Origin: Erwinia sp.
GTDB taxonomy: Bacteria > Pseudomonadota > Gammaproteobacteria > Enterobacterales > Enterobacteriaceae
Direction of reading: 5' to 3'
Length of the DNA: 6,153 bases
NCBI GenBank assembly: GCA_003512805.1
Contig: DOOK01000086.1
Location: forward strand, 1-6,153
The position numbers and the translations under genes are program-made. Positions 1 to 4,960 of this stretch are shown piece after piece. The notes beneath the pieces were generated by a model that worked only from the letters and a program-made list of their open reading frames with translations, searched no databases and was not told the origin of the DNA. Numbering within the stretch: the stretch's first letter is position 1; each line of letters begins with the position of its first letter.

Positions 1-116
1 CGAGCCACGCCTACCGCCACGTTAGCGGGCGCGCCACCGGGACACTGCTGCAGGTGATTGTTTTCCTCTGGCAGCAAATCCACTACCGCGTCGCCTAAAA
101 CCCAGACTCTGTTCAT
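1..116 (-). CDS. scrK: Fructokinase (PfkB/ribokinase family), N-terminal part
   Basis: Partial gene: it starts at an ATG on the minus strand (114-116) and runs off the left edge, leaving 38 codons plus two bases. The protein begins MNRVWVLGDAVVDLLPEE, and CPGGAPANVAVGVA follows. The GD-x-VVDLLP strand and the PGGAPANVA sugar-binding loop are hallmarks of PfkB-family sugar kinases, and this exact spelling is typical of enterobacterial fructokinases of the sucrose (scr) type. Such enzymes phosphorylate D-fructose to fructose 6-phosphate in the cytoplasm, with ATP. A perfect AGGAGG (plus-strand 121-126) lies four bases upstream of the ATG and fixes the start. An operator-like palindrome further upstream suggests repressor control. 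The C-terminal catalytic half is outside the window, so another PfkB kinase such as an aminoimidazole riboside kinase cannot be fully excluded; the symbol is by motif likeness. Confidence 0.85.
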   Translation of the reverse strand, partial: MNRVWVLGDAVVDLLPEENNHLQQCPGGAPANVAVGVA

Positions 117-120
117 TACG

Positions 121-126
121 CCTCCT
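121..126 (-). promoter_or_regulatory. Strong ribosome-binding site of the fructokinase gene
   Basis: The plus strand reads CCTCCT, which is AGGAGG on the gene strand, a full match to the anti-Shine-Dalgarno core. It lies four bases before the ATG. This spacing is slightly short but decides the start codon. Confidence 0.8.
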
Positions 127-144
127 GTAAAAAGTAAGCTTAAA

Positions 145-160
145 GCTAAACCGCTTTAGC
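145..160 (-). promoter_or_regulatory. LacI-family-type operator palindrome upstream of fructokinase
   Basis: GCTAAACCGCTTTAGC is an inverted repeat with perfect 6-base arms (GCTAAA / TTTAGC) around a central CCGC containing the CG step typical of LacI/GalR-family operators. It sits directly downstream of the candidate -10 box and 28 bases before the fructokinase ATG. A bound repressor there would block transcription. Sucrose/fructose genes of this kind are commonly controlled by ScrR and also by Cra (FruR), both LacI-family proteins. Which one binds here is inference. Confidence 0.55.
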
Positions 161-161
161 G

Positions 162-188
162 ATAATAACAACTCTCTGTCTGTCCCAA
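162..188 (-). promoter_or_regulatory. Candidate sigma-70 promoter for fructokinase
   Basis: On the minus strand TATTAT (plus 162-167) matches the -10 consensus at five of six positions. TTGGGA (plus 183-188) is a weaker -35, with a 15-base spacer, or TTTGGG with 16. The spacing is short, consistent with a regulated promoter. The operator palindrome begins just past the -10, where the transcription start would fall. Confidence 0.4.
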
Positions 189-240
189 AGAGAGATTCGG
201 AAAAAAGAGGCGTACCGTTCTGGCAGTGGGTCATCTGCCG

Positions 241-600
241 TTCGGCGCCTTATCCTGTGGGAAAGAGGAGTGCCCTTTTTGATGAATCAAGGCGATGAAC
301 GGCGATTTTCATGCTGAAAATAATAATTTAATGGCACGATAGCGACGAGAAGACAGGTTTGGCCAGAGAGGGATCCCATTATATTTTCCTTCACCGCCGC
401 GATACCTGTCGTCTTCGGTCGATCGCTACAGGTAACGGCTCTCAATCGAAAAGAGTCGGATCCGCAATCAGCGCCGATTTCGGCCCACCTTAACTGCAAA
501 TGAAAAATATAGCTGACCCACATTAAGTAATGGGCTCGCATTTATCCTGCCCGACTCGCAATCCAGTCTGCCGGGCTTACAATAACTGCGAATCAGCTTT
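241..600. other. Intergenic stretch, no supported gene
   Basis: I see no convincing gene in this stretch. A minus-strand open frame of 84 codons (287-541) has no clear ribosome-binding site and a composition unlike an ordinary protein, and I recognise nothing in it. Plus-strand starts give only peptides of about a dozen residues. The one structural element is an imperfect inverted repeat at 341-427, listed separately. The stretch separates the divergent fructokinase promoter from the plus-strand AT-rich gene patch, so it may hold remnants of older insertions. Confidence 0.5.
341..427. repeat. Imperfect inverted repeat with 45-base centre
   Basis: The left arm at 341-358 is 18 bases, AGCGACGAGAAGACAGGT. 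It is matched at every base by the reverse complement of 404-427, provided three small gaps (1, 2 and 3 bases) are allowed in the longer right arm. The 45-base centre includes the palindrome GGGATCCC. It could be a decayed mobile-element end pair or a structured transcript. No T-run follows it, so a simple intrinsic terminator is unlikely. Confidence 0.45.
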
Positions 601-614
601 CATCGTTTTTTGAA

Positions 615-634
615 AGTCCCTAACACTAAGGACT
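615..634. promoter_or_regulatory. Inverted repeat (possible operator) before the first small ORF
   Basis: Arms AGTCCCTA (615-622) and TAAGGACT (627-634) pair at seven of eight positions around ACAC. The repeat abuts, and overlaps by one base, the candidate extended -10 element. A protein bound here would overlap RNA polymerase. The binding factor is unknown. Confidence 0.4.
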
Positions 635-642
635 GTTAGAAT
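634..642 (+). promoter_or_regulatory. Candidate extended -10 promoter
   Basis: TGTTAGAAT combines a TGn extension with TAGAAT, five of six matches to TATAAT. It ends 29 bases before the ATG at 672. The best -35-like hexamer, TTGAAA at 610-615, is 21 bases away. That is too far for a standard promoter, so activity would rest on the extended -10 or an activator. Confidence 0.4.
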
Positions 643-671
643 AATTTCTTTTTGAAATAAGGAATTACCTT

Positions 672-827
672 ATGAACGCCAGTGGTAATAATTCAATCGC
701 CGCAACTAATACATATCGTACGGAATTGGTGAGTACGAATTCGTTGAAAAGCGAAACAGCTATAATGGAATTTGTCCTTGCACCCATGTTGGCCGTCCAG
801 TTCAGATATACATGGCCGTTTTTTTAA
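672..827 (+). CDS. Small hypothetical protein, 51 residues
   Basis: An ATG at 672 is preceded by AAGGA (659-663) at an 8-base spacing, and the frame runs to TAA at 825-827. I do not recognise the protein. Its first 30 residues are rich in Asn, Ser and Thr and poor in charge (it begins MNASGNNSIAATNTY). The tail is hydrophobic and aromatic and ends RYTWPFF. A flexible Ser/Asn-rich start is seen in type III secreted effectors, but also in unrelated or decayed proteins, so this is only a hint. It could be the 5' remnant of a longer gene, since the change in character after residue 31 looks like a frame or junction change. It is the first of three same-strand frames in an AT-rich patch. Confidence 0.4.
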   Translation: MNASGNNSIAATNTYRTELVSTNSLKSETAIMEFVLAPMLAVQFRYTWPFF

Positions 828-870
828 AGAAATCTCATCTACTCCTCTTTTAATATGAAAAATGTTTTTT

Positions 871-876
871 AAGGAG
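871..876 (+). promoter_or_regulatory. Ribosome-binding site of the interrupted ORF
   Basis: AAGGAG lies nine bases before the ATG at 886. It is a good Shine-Dalgarno and shows that this frame was once, or still is, translated, even though the frame is broken 27 codons later. Confidence 0.6.
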
Positions 877-885
877 AATATTTAT

Positions 886-1164
886 ATGCCTGTAAGTGGA
901 ATTGGTAGTGGCTCTCAAAATTTTGGGGGCGTCAGCACATCTGAAAGCGCACGCAATCAGACCTGTTAATCGTCGGAGTTGGCACGCAACATCCATAAAG
1001 TTCAGCAGTCAACATATGGATTTAGCAGGGGGCATCAGCGCCAGAATGCAGTGGATCTCCGTGTAGAAACATCGATTAAGTCAACAAGTTTTGGTAATCC
1101 AGTATCCCGTGCTACCACCACCCTGGTAGATAAACTTGGGAGCGGAACCAAAATTAAACCTTAA
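886..1164 (+). pseudogene. Hypothetical gene interrupted by an in-frame stop
   Basis: A strong ribosome-binding site leads to an ATG at 886. The frame reads 27 residues, beginning MPVSGIGSGSQNFGGVSTSE, then meets TAA at 967-969. It continues open in the same frame to another TAA at 1162-1164. Read through, it would be a protein of about 92 residues. The first part is Gly/Ser-rich and nearly uncharged. The second (from SSELARNIHKVQQ) is basic, Ser/Thr-rich and ends SGTKIKP. I recognise no family. The start resembles unstructured secretion signals of type III substrates in composition only. The stop may be a recent nonsense mutation, or the 27-residue peptide may be the real product. A TTG at 979 could in theory restart translation but has no correctly spaced ribosome-binding site. 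Confidence 0.5.
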
Positions 1165-1202
1165 AACTAATTTTAACTCTATTGATGAATAAGGCTTAAA
1201 AT

Positions 1203-1595
1203 ATGCAGATAGTCAATTACGTGCATGCAAAAGTTTTACACAGCAGCAATGCTGCATTCAGTCTGGCCATGAAAGATAATAAGTACAGTTCATTTGCAGA
1301 AAAAATCATCTCAGTTAAAAATGAAAATGCGCACTGTGCTCTTATTAATGCGCACTCTTCTCTGAGAAAAGAAGTATTGACTATGAATAAAATATCGAAG
1401 TACGAGGGTTTTTTGAAAAACATTTCAGAAATAAAGCCTCAGGATTGTCAAAATTCTGGTATCTCAAACTATAACGATCGTCTTCCCAGACTGGCAGTAA
1501 TAAAAATTAACGGAAACGATCATGAGTATTTTCTTCCTTACAACAATCAGCCAAAAAGTGTAACTATTACCACTGCTAAAGAAAGACTTGTTTAG
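1203..1595 (+). CDS. Hypothetical protein, 130 residues
   Basis: The ATG at 1203 has AAGG (1191-1194) eight bases upstream, and the frame is open for 130 codons. The protein is Lys/Asn/Ser-rich and looks soluble, with no signal peptide or membrane segment. It has two cysteines (about 45 and 82). The C-terminal third (LPRLAVIKINGNDHEYFLPY) alternates like a small beta-sheet domain. I do not recognise it. Base composition is strikingly AT-rich: in 1261-1320 only 19 of 60 bases are G or C, against 36 of 60 in 4261-4320 within rsxE. That suggests horizontal acquisition. A second ATG at 1383 could give a 70-residue form. It is the longest intact frame of the AT-rich patch and ends about 70 bases before the transposon remains, so it may be cargo or an older island gene. 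Confidence 0.6.
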   Translation: MQIVNYVHAKVLHSSNAAFSLAMKDNKYSSFAEKIISVKNENAHCALINAHSSLRKEVLTMNKISKYEGFLKNISEIKPQDCQNSGISNYNDRLPRLAVIKINGNDHEYFLPYNNQPKSVTITTAKERLV

Positions 1596-1623
1596 ATATC
1601 ACTGAATCACCCTGTAAAACTAT

Positions 1624-1647
1624 AAAAAAAGCGAATGCGTATTTTTT
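1624..1647. terminator. Weak A/T-flanked hairpin, possible terminator
   Basis: Seven A residues (1624-1630) and six T residues (1642-1647) flank GCGAATGCGT. The A and T tracts can pair, with only a short, partly wobble stem inside. The layout is that of a bidirectional terminator after the 1203-1595 gene, but the stem is poor in G-C pairs. Confidence 0.3.
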
Positions 1648-1665
1648 AAGTAGACCCAAAGCAGG

Positions 1666-1707
1666 CAACCCGGTGAGACAGTTTTTCTGTCTCATCAGGG
1701 TTGTTTT
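1666..1707 (+). terminator. Strong two-part hairpin with T-run; may also be a transposon-end repeat
   Basis: Perfect 8-base arms TGAGACAG (1674-1681) and CTGTCTCA (1687-1694) enclose TTTTT. Outside an internal loop, CAACCC (1666-1671) pairs with GGGTTG (1698-1703). TTTT follows at 1704-1707. That fits an intrinsic terminator for the upstream plus-strand gene. The same TGAGACAGTTTT recurs at 1748-1759, so the sequence may instead, or also, be part of a recombination site of the neighbouring resolvase element. Confidence 0.45.
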
Positions 1708-1710
1708 CAC

Positions 1711-1759
1711 TCATCCTGGCGTTACGTTTTTATCATCTGGCGTTAAATGAGACAGTTTT
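1711..1759. repeat. Direct repeats upstream of the resolvase gene (res-like or transposon-end site)
   Basis: TCATCCTGGCGTTA (1711-1724) recurs one base shorter as TCATCTGGCGTTA (1733-1745), 22 bases on. TGAGACAGTTTT at 1748-1759 is a direct copy of 1674-1685 and an inverted partner of CTGTCTCA at 1687-1694. Serine resolvases act at multi-subsite res sites immediately upstream of their genes, and DDE transposons often carry repeated transposase-binding motifs at their ends. Either reading fits this position. No dimer-binding consensus was recognised. Confidence 0.45.
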
Positions 1760-1766
1760 CATTATT

Positions 1767-2319
1767 TTGGCACTTTACGGCTACGCCCGTGTTTCAACCA
1801 GCGACCAGGATCTGACTCTGCAGATACAAATTCTCCGCGCTGCCGGTTGTGAAATCATTCGTGCAGAAAAAGGCAGCGGAAACAGCCGGTCCGGAAGGAG
1901 CGAGTTGCAGCTGTTGCTGGCTTTCCTGCACCCCGGTGATACGTTGATGGTGACTCACGTGGATCGCCTGGCCCGCAGCATTAAGGACCTGCAGGATATC
2001 TTGTATGCCCTGAATCAACAGGGCGTAACGCTCAGGGCAACGGAACAGCCTATGGGCACGTGTCCGGCAGCAGGTAAAGCCTTCCTTGATATGCCGGGTG
2101 TTTTCGCTGAGTTTGAAACCAACCTGCGACGTGAACGTCAGAGGGAAGGGATTGCCGCAGCGAAAGCACGGGCCGTGTACCGCGGAAGAAAGCCCTCATG
2201 CGGAGATCTGGCGCCTGTACGCCACGGAGAATATGGGGGCCACGGCCATAGTCCGCCAGCTCGGGATTGGGTGGACCTCAGTCTACCGGGCGCTGGAAAA
2301 TTATGAGCAGCCGGCGTAG
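1767..2319 (+). pseudogene. Serine resolvase (Tn3-type), frameshifted
   Basis: The frame gives LYGYARVSTSDQD, the catalytic-serine motif (Ser10 counted from a TTG at 1767). RSEL, PGDTLMVTHVDRLARS (Asp66, Arg67 and Arg70 near the active site), AAGKAFLDM and FAEFETNLRRERQREGI follow, all diagnostic of small serine recombinases that resolve cointegrates of Tn3-like transposons. At codon 143, in the CCC run at 2193-2195, the frame shifts by one base. The C-terminal DNA-binding helix-turn-helix (GATAIVRQLGIGWTSVYRAL) continues in the next frame to TAG at 2317-2319. Joined, it is about 184 residues, the usual size. No normal ATG or ribosome-binding site precedes the domain; an open frame extends back to a TTG at 1701 but covers the upstream repeats and is unlikely to be protein. 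The shifted product would lack its DNA-binding domain, so it is probably dead. Confidence 0.85.
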
Positions 2320-2812
2320 CGCCCGGCTGATTCCCTGTTGCAACTACGGCAACGGTTCGATCGCCCGCCGCCAAAAAGCCCTGAACGGGCCACCCAGATT
2401 GCCACCGCCGCTCAGTTATAGGGTATTTCAGTCACGACGGTTTATCGCGCTCCTCGTCTGGTCCTCAGACCACGCACAGCTTACCGCCGCGATCGTGGCC
2501 AGCAACGGATACTCCCCCTCTGTGGAACATTACTGTGAACTGATTGCCGCGCTAAACCACGCTGATGCTGTTCAGCGTGGTGGATGACCGGAGCGGGTTT
2601 ACTTACCAGTAATACCGGTGTGTGGTGAGGATGCGGAATCAGCGCTGCGTTTTCTCTTTAACGCCATGGCATTAAAAGCCAGGTCTGATTTTCCTTTCCA
2701 GGGCCGCCCGAAAATGCTGTACCTCGGTAACGGACCCGTGGCCAAAAGTCCTATGTTCCAGTCCCTGAAAGTTGACTGGCTGACGCAGACACCGGCAGTT
2801 AAGGATGGCACC
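2320..2812 (+). pseudogene. DDE (integrase-core) transposase, heavily decayed
   Basis: The pieces lie in order but across frames. A helix-turn-helix (TQIATAAQL, a TAG stop at 2419-2421, then GISVTTVYRA) runs in the resolvase-end frame into RPRTAYRRDRGQQRILP. After a one-base shift in the C run 2514-2518 comes SVEHYCELIAAL. From about 2562 a third frame reads LMLFSVVDDRSGFTYQ and meets TAA at 2610-2612. After another shift near 2613-2624 comes GEDAESALRFLFNAMA, then FPFQGRPKMLYLGNGPVAKS and SLKVDWLTQTPAVKDGT. VVDDRSG and the MLY-x-DNGP block are, from memory of the family, the first two catalytic aspartates of an rve-type (Mu/IS481-like) transposase found beside resolvases. The second Asp is Gly here (GGT at 2726-2728). 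The segment between the helix-turn-helix part and VVDD is much shorter than expected, implying a deletion, and the final Glu region is missing. It is non-functional. Confidence 0.75.
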
Positions 2813-3010
2813 GCAGAGTCTGAGCCGCAGGTTCAGGTTACTTTTCGCGGGCGAGAGGATTGCCGAAGAGGCTTTTATAAAGGGGGCCGGTTCCGAAAAA
2901 GGCGTGGCTTTTGCCCGAATCACCAGCACCAATACCGTATATCGGAAAAGAGCAGCAGGCCAGCAAGCGAATGCAGCCGCTGGCGTAACGCCGGCCGCTG
3001 CACTAAAAAG
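2813..3010. other. Unassigned stretch between transposase remnant and nth
   Basis: Similarity to the transposase stops after KDGT. An open plus-strand frame beginning at an ATG at 2805 runs through here and on to a TAG at 3093-3095, inside nth on the opposite strand. It has no ribosome-binding site and reads FAGERIAEEAFIKGAGSEK and so on. I do not recognise it in any frame on either strand. It may be rearranged transposon or flanking DNA. The near end holds the hairpin at 2973-3001. Confidence 0.4.
2973..3001 (-). repeat. Stable GC-rich hairpin just downstream of nth
   Basis: Arms 2973-2985 and 2989-3001 form a 13-pair stem with one mismatch and one G-U pair around a three-base loop. On the minus strand it begins nine bases after the nth stop, preceded by CTTTTT. 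No T-run follows the stem in either direction, so it is not a canonical intrinsic terminator. It could stabilise the 3' end of the rsx-nth transcript or act with Rho. Confidence 0.5.
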
Positions 3011-3646
3011 TCAGATATCCGTTTTTTCGCCGTACTCGCAAAGATCCTCAATTAAACAGGAGCCGCAGCGCGGTTTGCGGGCAATGCAGGTATAGCGGCC
3101 ATGCAGGATCAGCCAGTGGTGACAGTCTACTTTGAACGCTTTCGGCACGACTTTTAACAGTTTTTCTTCTACCTGTTCAACGTTCTTGCCCGGCGCGAAT
3201 TTGGTACGATTGCAGACGCGAAAGATATGGGTATCCACAGCGATAGTCGGCCAGCCAAAAGCGGTATTCAGCACCACGTTCGCCGTTTTACGCCCCACGC
3301 CCGGCAACGCTTCCAGTGCCTCACGGCTCTCCGGGACCTCGCCACCGTGCTGCTCCAGTAAAATACGGCAGGTTTTTATCACGTTTTCGGCCTTGCTGTT
3401 AAACAGGCCAATGGTCTTGATGTACGCTTTCACGCCGTCGACGCCCAGCGCCAGCATCGCAGCTGGCGTGTTGGCGACCGGATAGAGCTTTGCGGTCGCC
3501 TTATTGACGCTAACGTCGGTGGCCTGCGCGGAGAGCAATACGGCGATCAGCAGCTCAAAAGGCGTAGTGAAAACCAGTTCCGTGGTGGGATGCGGATTAT
3601 TATCGCGCAGCCGCACCAAAATTTGCTGACGTTTATCCTTGTTCAC
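3011..3646 (-). CDS. nth: Endonuclease III (DNA glycosylase/AP lyase)
   Basis: The product is 211 residues, the same length as E. coli Nth. It removes oxidised pyrimidines from DNA and cleaves the abasic site (base-excision repair, cytoplasm). The helix-hairpin-helix LPGVGRKTA carries the catalytic Lys120, and VDTH carries Asp138. The C-terminal [4Fe-4S] loop has Cys187, Cys194, Cys197 and Cys203 in the standard C-x6-C-x2-C-x5-C pattern, so the enzyme looks fully active. The start is GTG (3644-3646). It overlaps the TGA of rsxE in the string GTGA, so translation is probably coupled to rsxE. The gene is last in the rsx operon, an arrangement conserved in enterobacteria. A TGA at 3011-3013 ends it. 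Confidence 0.97.
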   Translation of the reverse strand: MNKDKRQQILVRLRDNNPHPTTELVFTTPFELLIAVLLSAQATDVSVNKATAKLYPVANTPAAMLALGVDGVKAYIKTIGLFNSKAENVIKTCRILLEQHGGEVPESREALEALPGVGRKTANVVLNTAFGWPTIAVDTHIFRVCNRTKFAPGKNVEQVEEKLLKVVPKAFKVDCHHWLILHGRYTCIARKPRCGSCLIEDLCEYGEKTDI

Positions 3647-4338
3647 AGCGTACTCGGTGCTCCTGTTGGCAGGGCGGCTTCTGCCGCCTTCCGCGCCGCA
3701 CGGGCCTTCAGCTTGTTATCGATCAGGTATTTTGCGGCCAGTAACATGCCCAGGCCGATAAACGCGCCCGGCGGCAGCATCGCCAGCAGCATTGGCGAAT
3801 CAAAATGAACAACCTGTACGCGCAGGACTTTTGCCCACGGGCCAAGCAGCTGATCGGCACCGTTGAAAATAGTGCCGTTGCCAATCACTTCACGTAGCGA
3901 TCCCAGCACGAACATCACGCTGGTGGCACCAAGGCCAATGGCCATCCCATCCAGCGCGGCCAGCGGCACGCTACTGCGCGAGGCAACCGCCTCTGCGCGG
4001 CCCACCACAATACAGTTAGTGACAATCAGCGGGATAAAGATACCTAACGACTGGTAAAGCCCGTAGGCATAGGCGTTAATCAGCATCTGCACGCAGCTCA
4101 CCACGGCAGCAATAATCATCACGTAAATCGGAATGCGAATATCGGTCGGCACCCAGCGGCGTGAAGCCGAAATCGCGCTGTTAGTGCAGGTCAGCACCAG
4201 CGTGGTAGCCAGACCGAGGCCCAGCGCATTGGTGGCGGTTGACGTCACCGCCAGCAGCGGGCACAGGCCCAGCAGCTGCACCAGCGCCGAGTTATTTTTC
4301 CACAGCCCACCGATTAGCAGGGTTTTAGCTTCACTCAT
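3643..4338 (-). CDS. rsxE: Electron transport complex subunit RsxE (RnfE)
   Basis: The product is 231 residues from [16 protein letters not shown], exactly the E. coli length. It is an integral inner-membrane subunit of the Rsx/Rnf complex, which passes electrons from NADH towards a low-potential acceptor and, in E. coli, keeps SoxR reduced. Hydrophobic segments suggest about six membrane helices. Cys26 (GLCPLL) and Cys109 ([12 protein letters not shown]) are the paired membrane cysteines that, with those of RsxA, ligate an intramembrane [2Fe-2S] cluster in known Rnf/Nqr complexes. The open frame extends 18 codons further upstream (to 4392), but those codons lie inside rsxG. The chosen ATG has GGAG seven bases before it and overlaps the rsxG stop by eight bases. 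The C-terminus ([12 protein letters not shown]) is basic and cytoplasmic-looking. Confidence 0.97.
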   Translation of the reverse strand: MSEAKTLLIGGLWKNNSALVQLLGLCPLLAVTSTATNALGLGLATTLVLTCTNSAISASRRWVPTDIRIPIYVMIIAAVVSCVQMLINAYAYGLYQSLGIFIPLIVTNCIVVGRAEAVASRSSVPLAALDGMAIGLGATSVMFVLGSLREVIGNGTIFNGADQLLGPWAKVLRVQVVHFDSPMLLAMLPPGAFIGLGMLLAAKYLIDNKLKARAARKAAEAALPTGAPSTL

Positions 4339-4960
4339 TGGAGTCTCCACAGGTTGGCAGCGAGGACAGCTGCCCCGGCAACGTTTCAACATACAGCGTG
4401 GCGCGTTTTGTCGCGTTTACCACTGCCCGCGGTGTGATGGTGGCGCCGGTAAACTGATCGAAATCACCGCCGTCTTTTTTCACCGCAAAATGCTGGTCAT
4501 CTTTTCCGCTCAGCCTGACGCCGCTGAAGCTTTCAATCCAGTTGGAGATACGCAGCTCGATTTTATCGCCCAGTCCTGGCGTTTCATGATGCTCCACCAC
4601 GCGCACACCCAGCACTTTTCCGCTGAAATCTGCGCCGACAATCATCCGGATTGCGCCAGAATAGCCGTCTGGGGCGGTGGTCTCAATAGCTACCGCCACC
4701 GGCTTATCCTCTTTGCGCGCCAGATAAAGGCGATGTGTTCCTTTACCCAGCGTCGGATCGCTGACCAGATAGCACTCCTGCTGCAGAGCATTAGTATAGA
4801 GTGTCGGCGGCACGACCTGATCCAGCAGGCTTTTTTGCTGCAGCGTTGTCTGGTGATCAATAGTCGGTTTAGTCACGCTGTTAATCACCGCGGTCAGACC
4901 GGTGGTGACCGCAGCGAACAGCGCCAGCGTCACGCCGTTTTTACGAATCGCATCCAGCAT
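4331..4960 (-). CDS. rsxG: Electron transport complex subunit RsxG (RnfG)
   Basis: The product is 209 residues, close to E. coli RsxG (206). A single N-terminal membrane helix (about residues 9-28, [19 protein letters not shown]) anchors a periplasmic FMN-binding domain. The motif TGATIT at 171-176 contains Thr174, where FMN is attached by a phosphoester bond. [11 protein letters not shown] (about 124-134) is another conserved block of the domain. The subunit relays electrons within the Rsx complex. Its ATG overlaps the TAA of rsxD in the string TAATG, and AAGG lies seven bases upstream. The last bases overlap the start of rsxE. A lone cysteine near the C-terminus (Cys204) is in the variable tail. 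Confidence 0.97.
   Translation of the reverse strand: MLDAIRKNGVTLALFAAVTTGLTAVINSVTKPTIDHQTTLQQKSLLDQVVPPTLYTNALQQECYLVSDPTLGKGTHRLYLARKEDKPVAVAIETTAPDGYSGAIRMIVGADFSGKVLGVRVVEHHETPGLGDKIELRISNWIESFSGVRLSGKDDQHFAVKKDGGDFDQFTGATITPRAVVNATKRATLYVETLPGQLSSLPTCGDSNE

Noticed and set aside
287..541. 84-codon minus-strand open frame
   Set aside because: No ribosome-binding site, no recognisable motif, and it overlaps the inverted repeat. Treated as chance.
1144..1170. GGAACC followed by AAACTAA, looked at as a possible HrpL (hrp box) promoter for the 1203 gene
   Set aside because: The CCACNNA half is essentially absent and the spacing is 14 rather than 15-16, so it does not support type III regulation.
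1217..1423. 68-codon minus-strand frame opposite the 130-residue hypothetical gene
   Set aside because: The plus-strand frame is longer and has a ribosome-binding site; this is its shadow.
1701..1766. Upstream extension of the resolvase frame from TTG at 1701
   Set aside because: These codons overlie the repeat cluster and translate to a hydrophobic stretch absent from resolvases; the domain begins with LYGYARVS near 1773.
2267..2587. 106-codon plus-strand frame as an independent gene
   Set aside because: It overlaps the resolvase end, and only its segment VEHYCELIAAL fits, as a shifted piece of the transposase pseudogene.
4339..4392. Upstream start for rsxE giving an 18-residue N-terminal extension
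   Set aside because: It lies wholly inside rsxG, is Cys/Arg-rich, and the internal ATG at 4338 gives the exact family length with a good ribosome-binding site.
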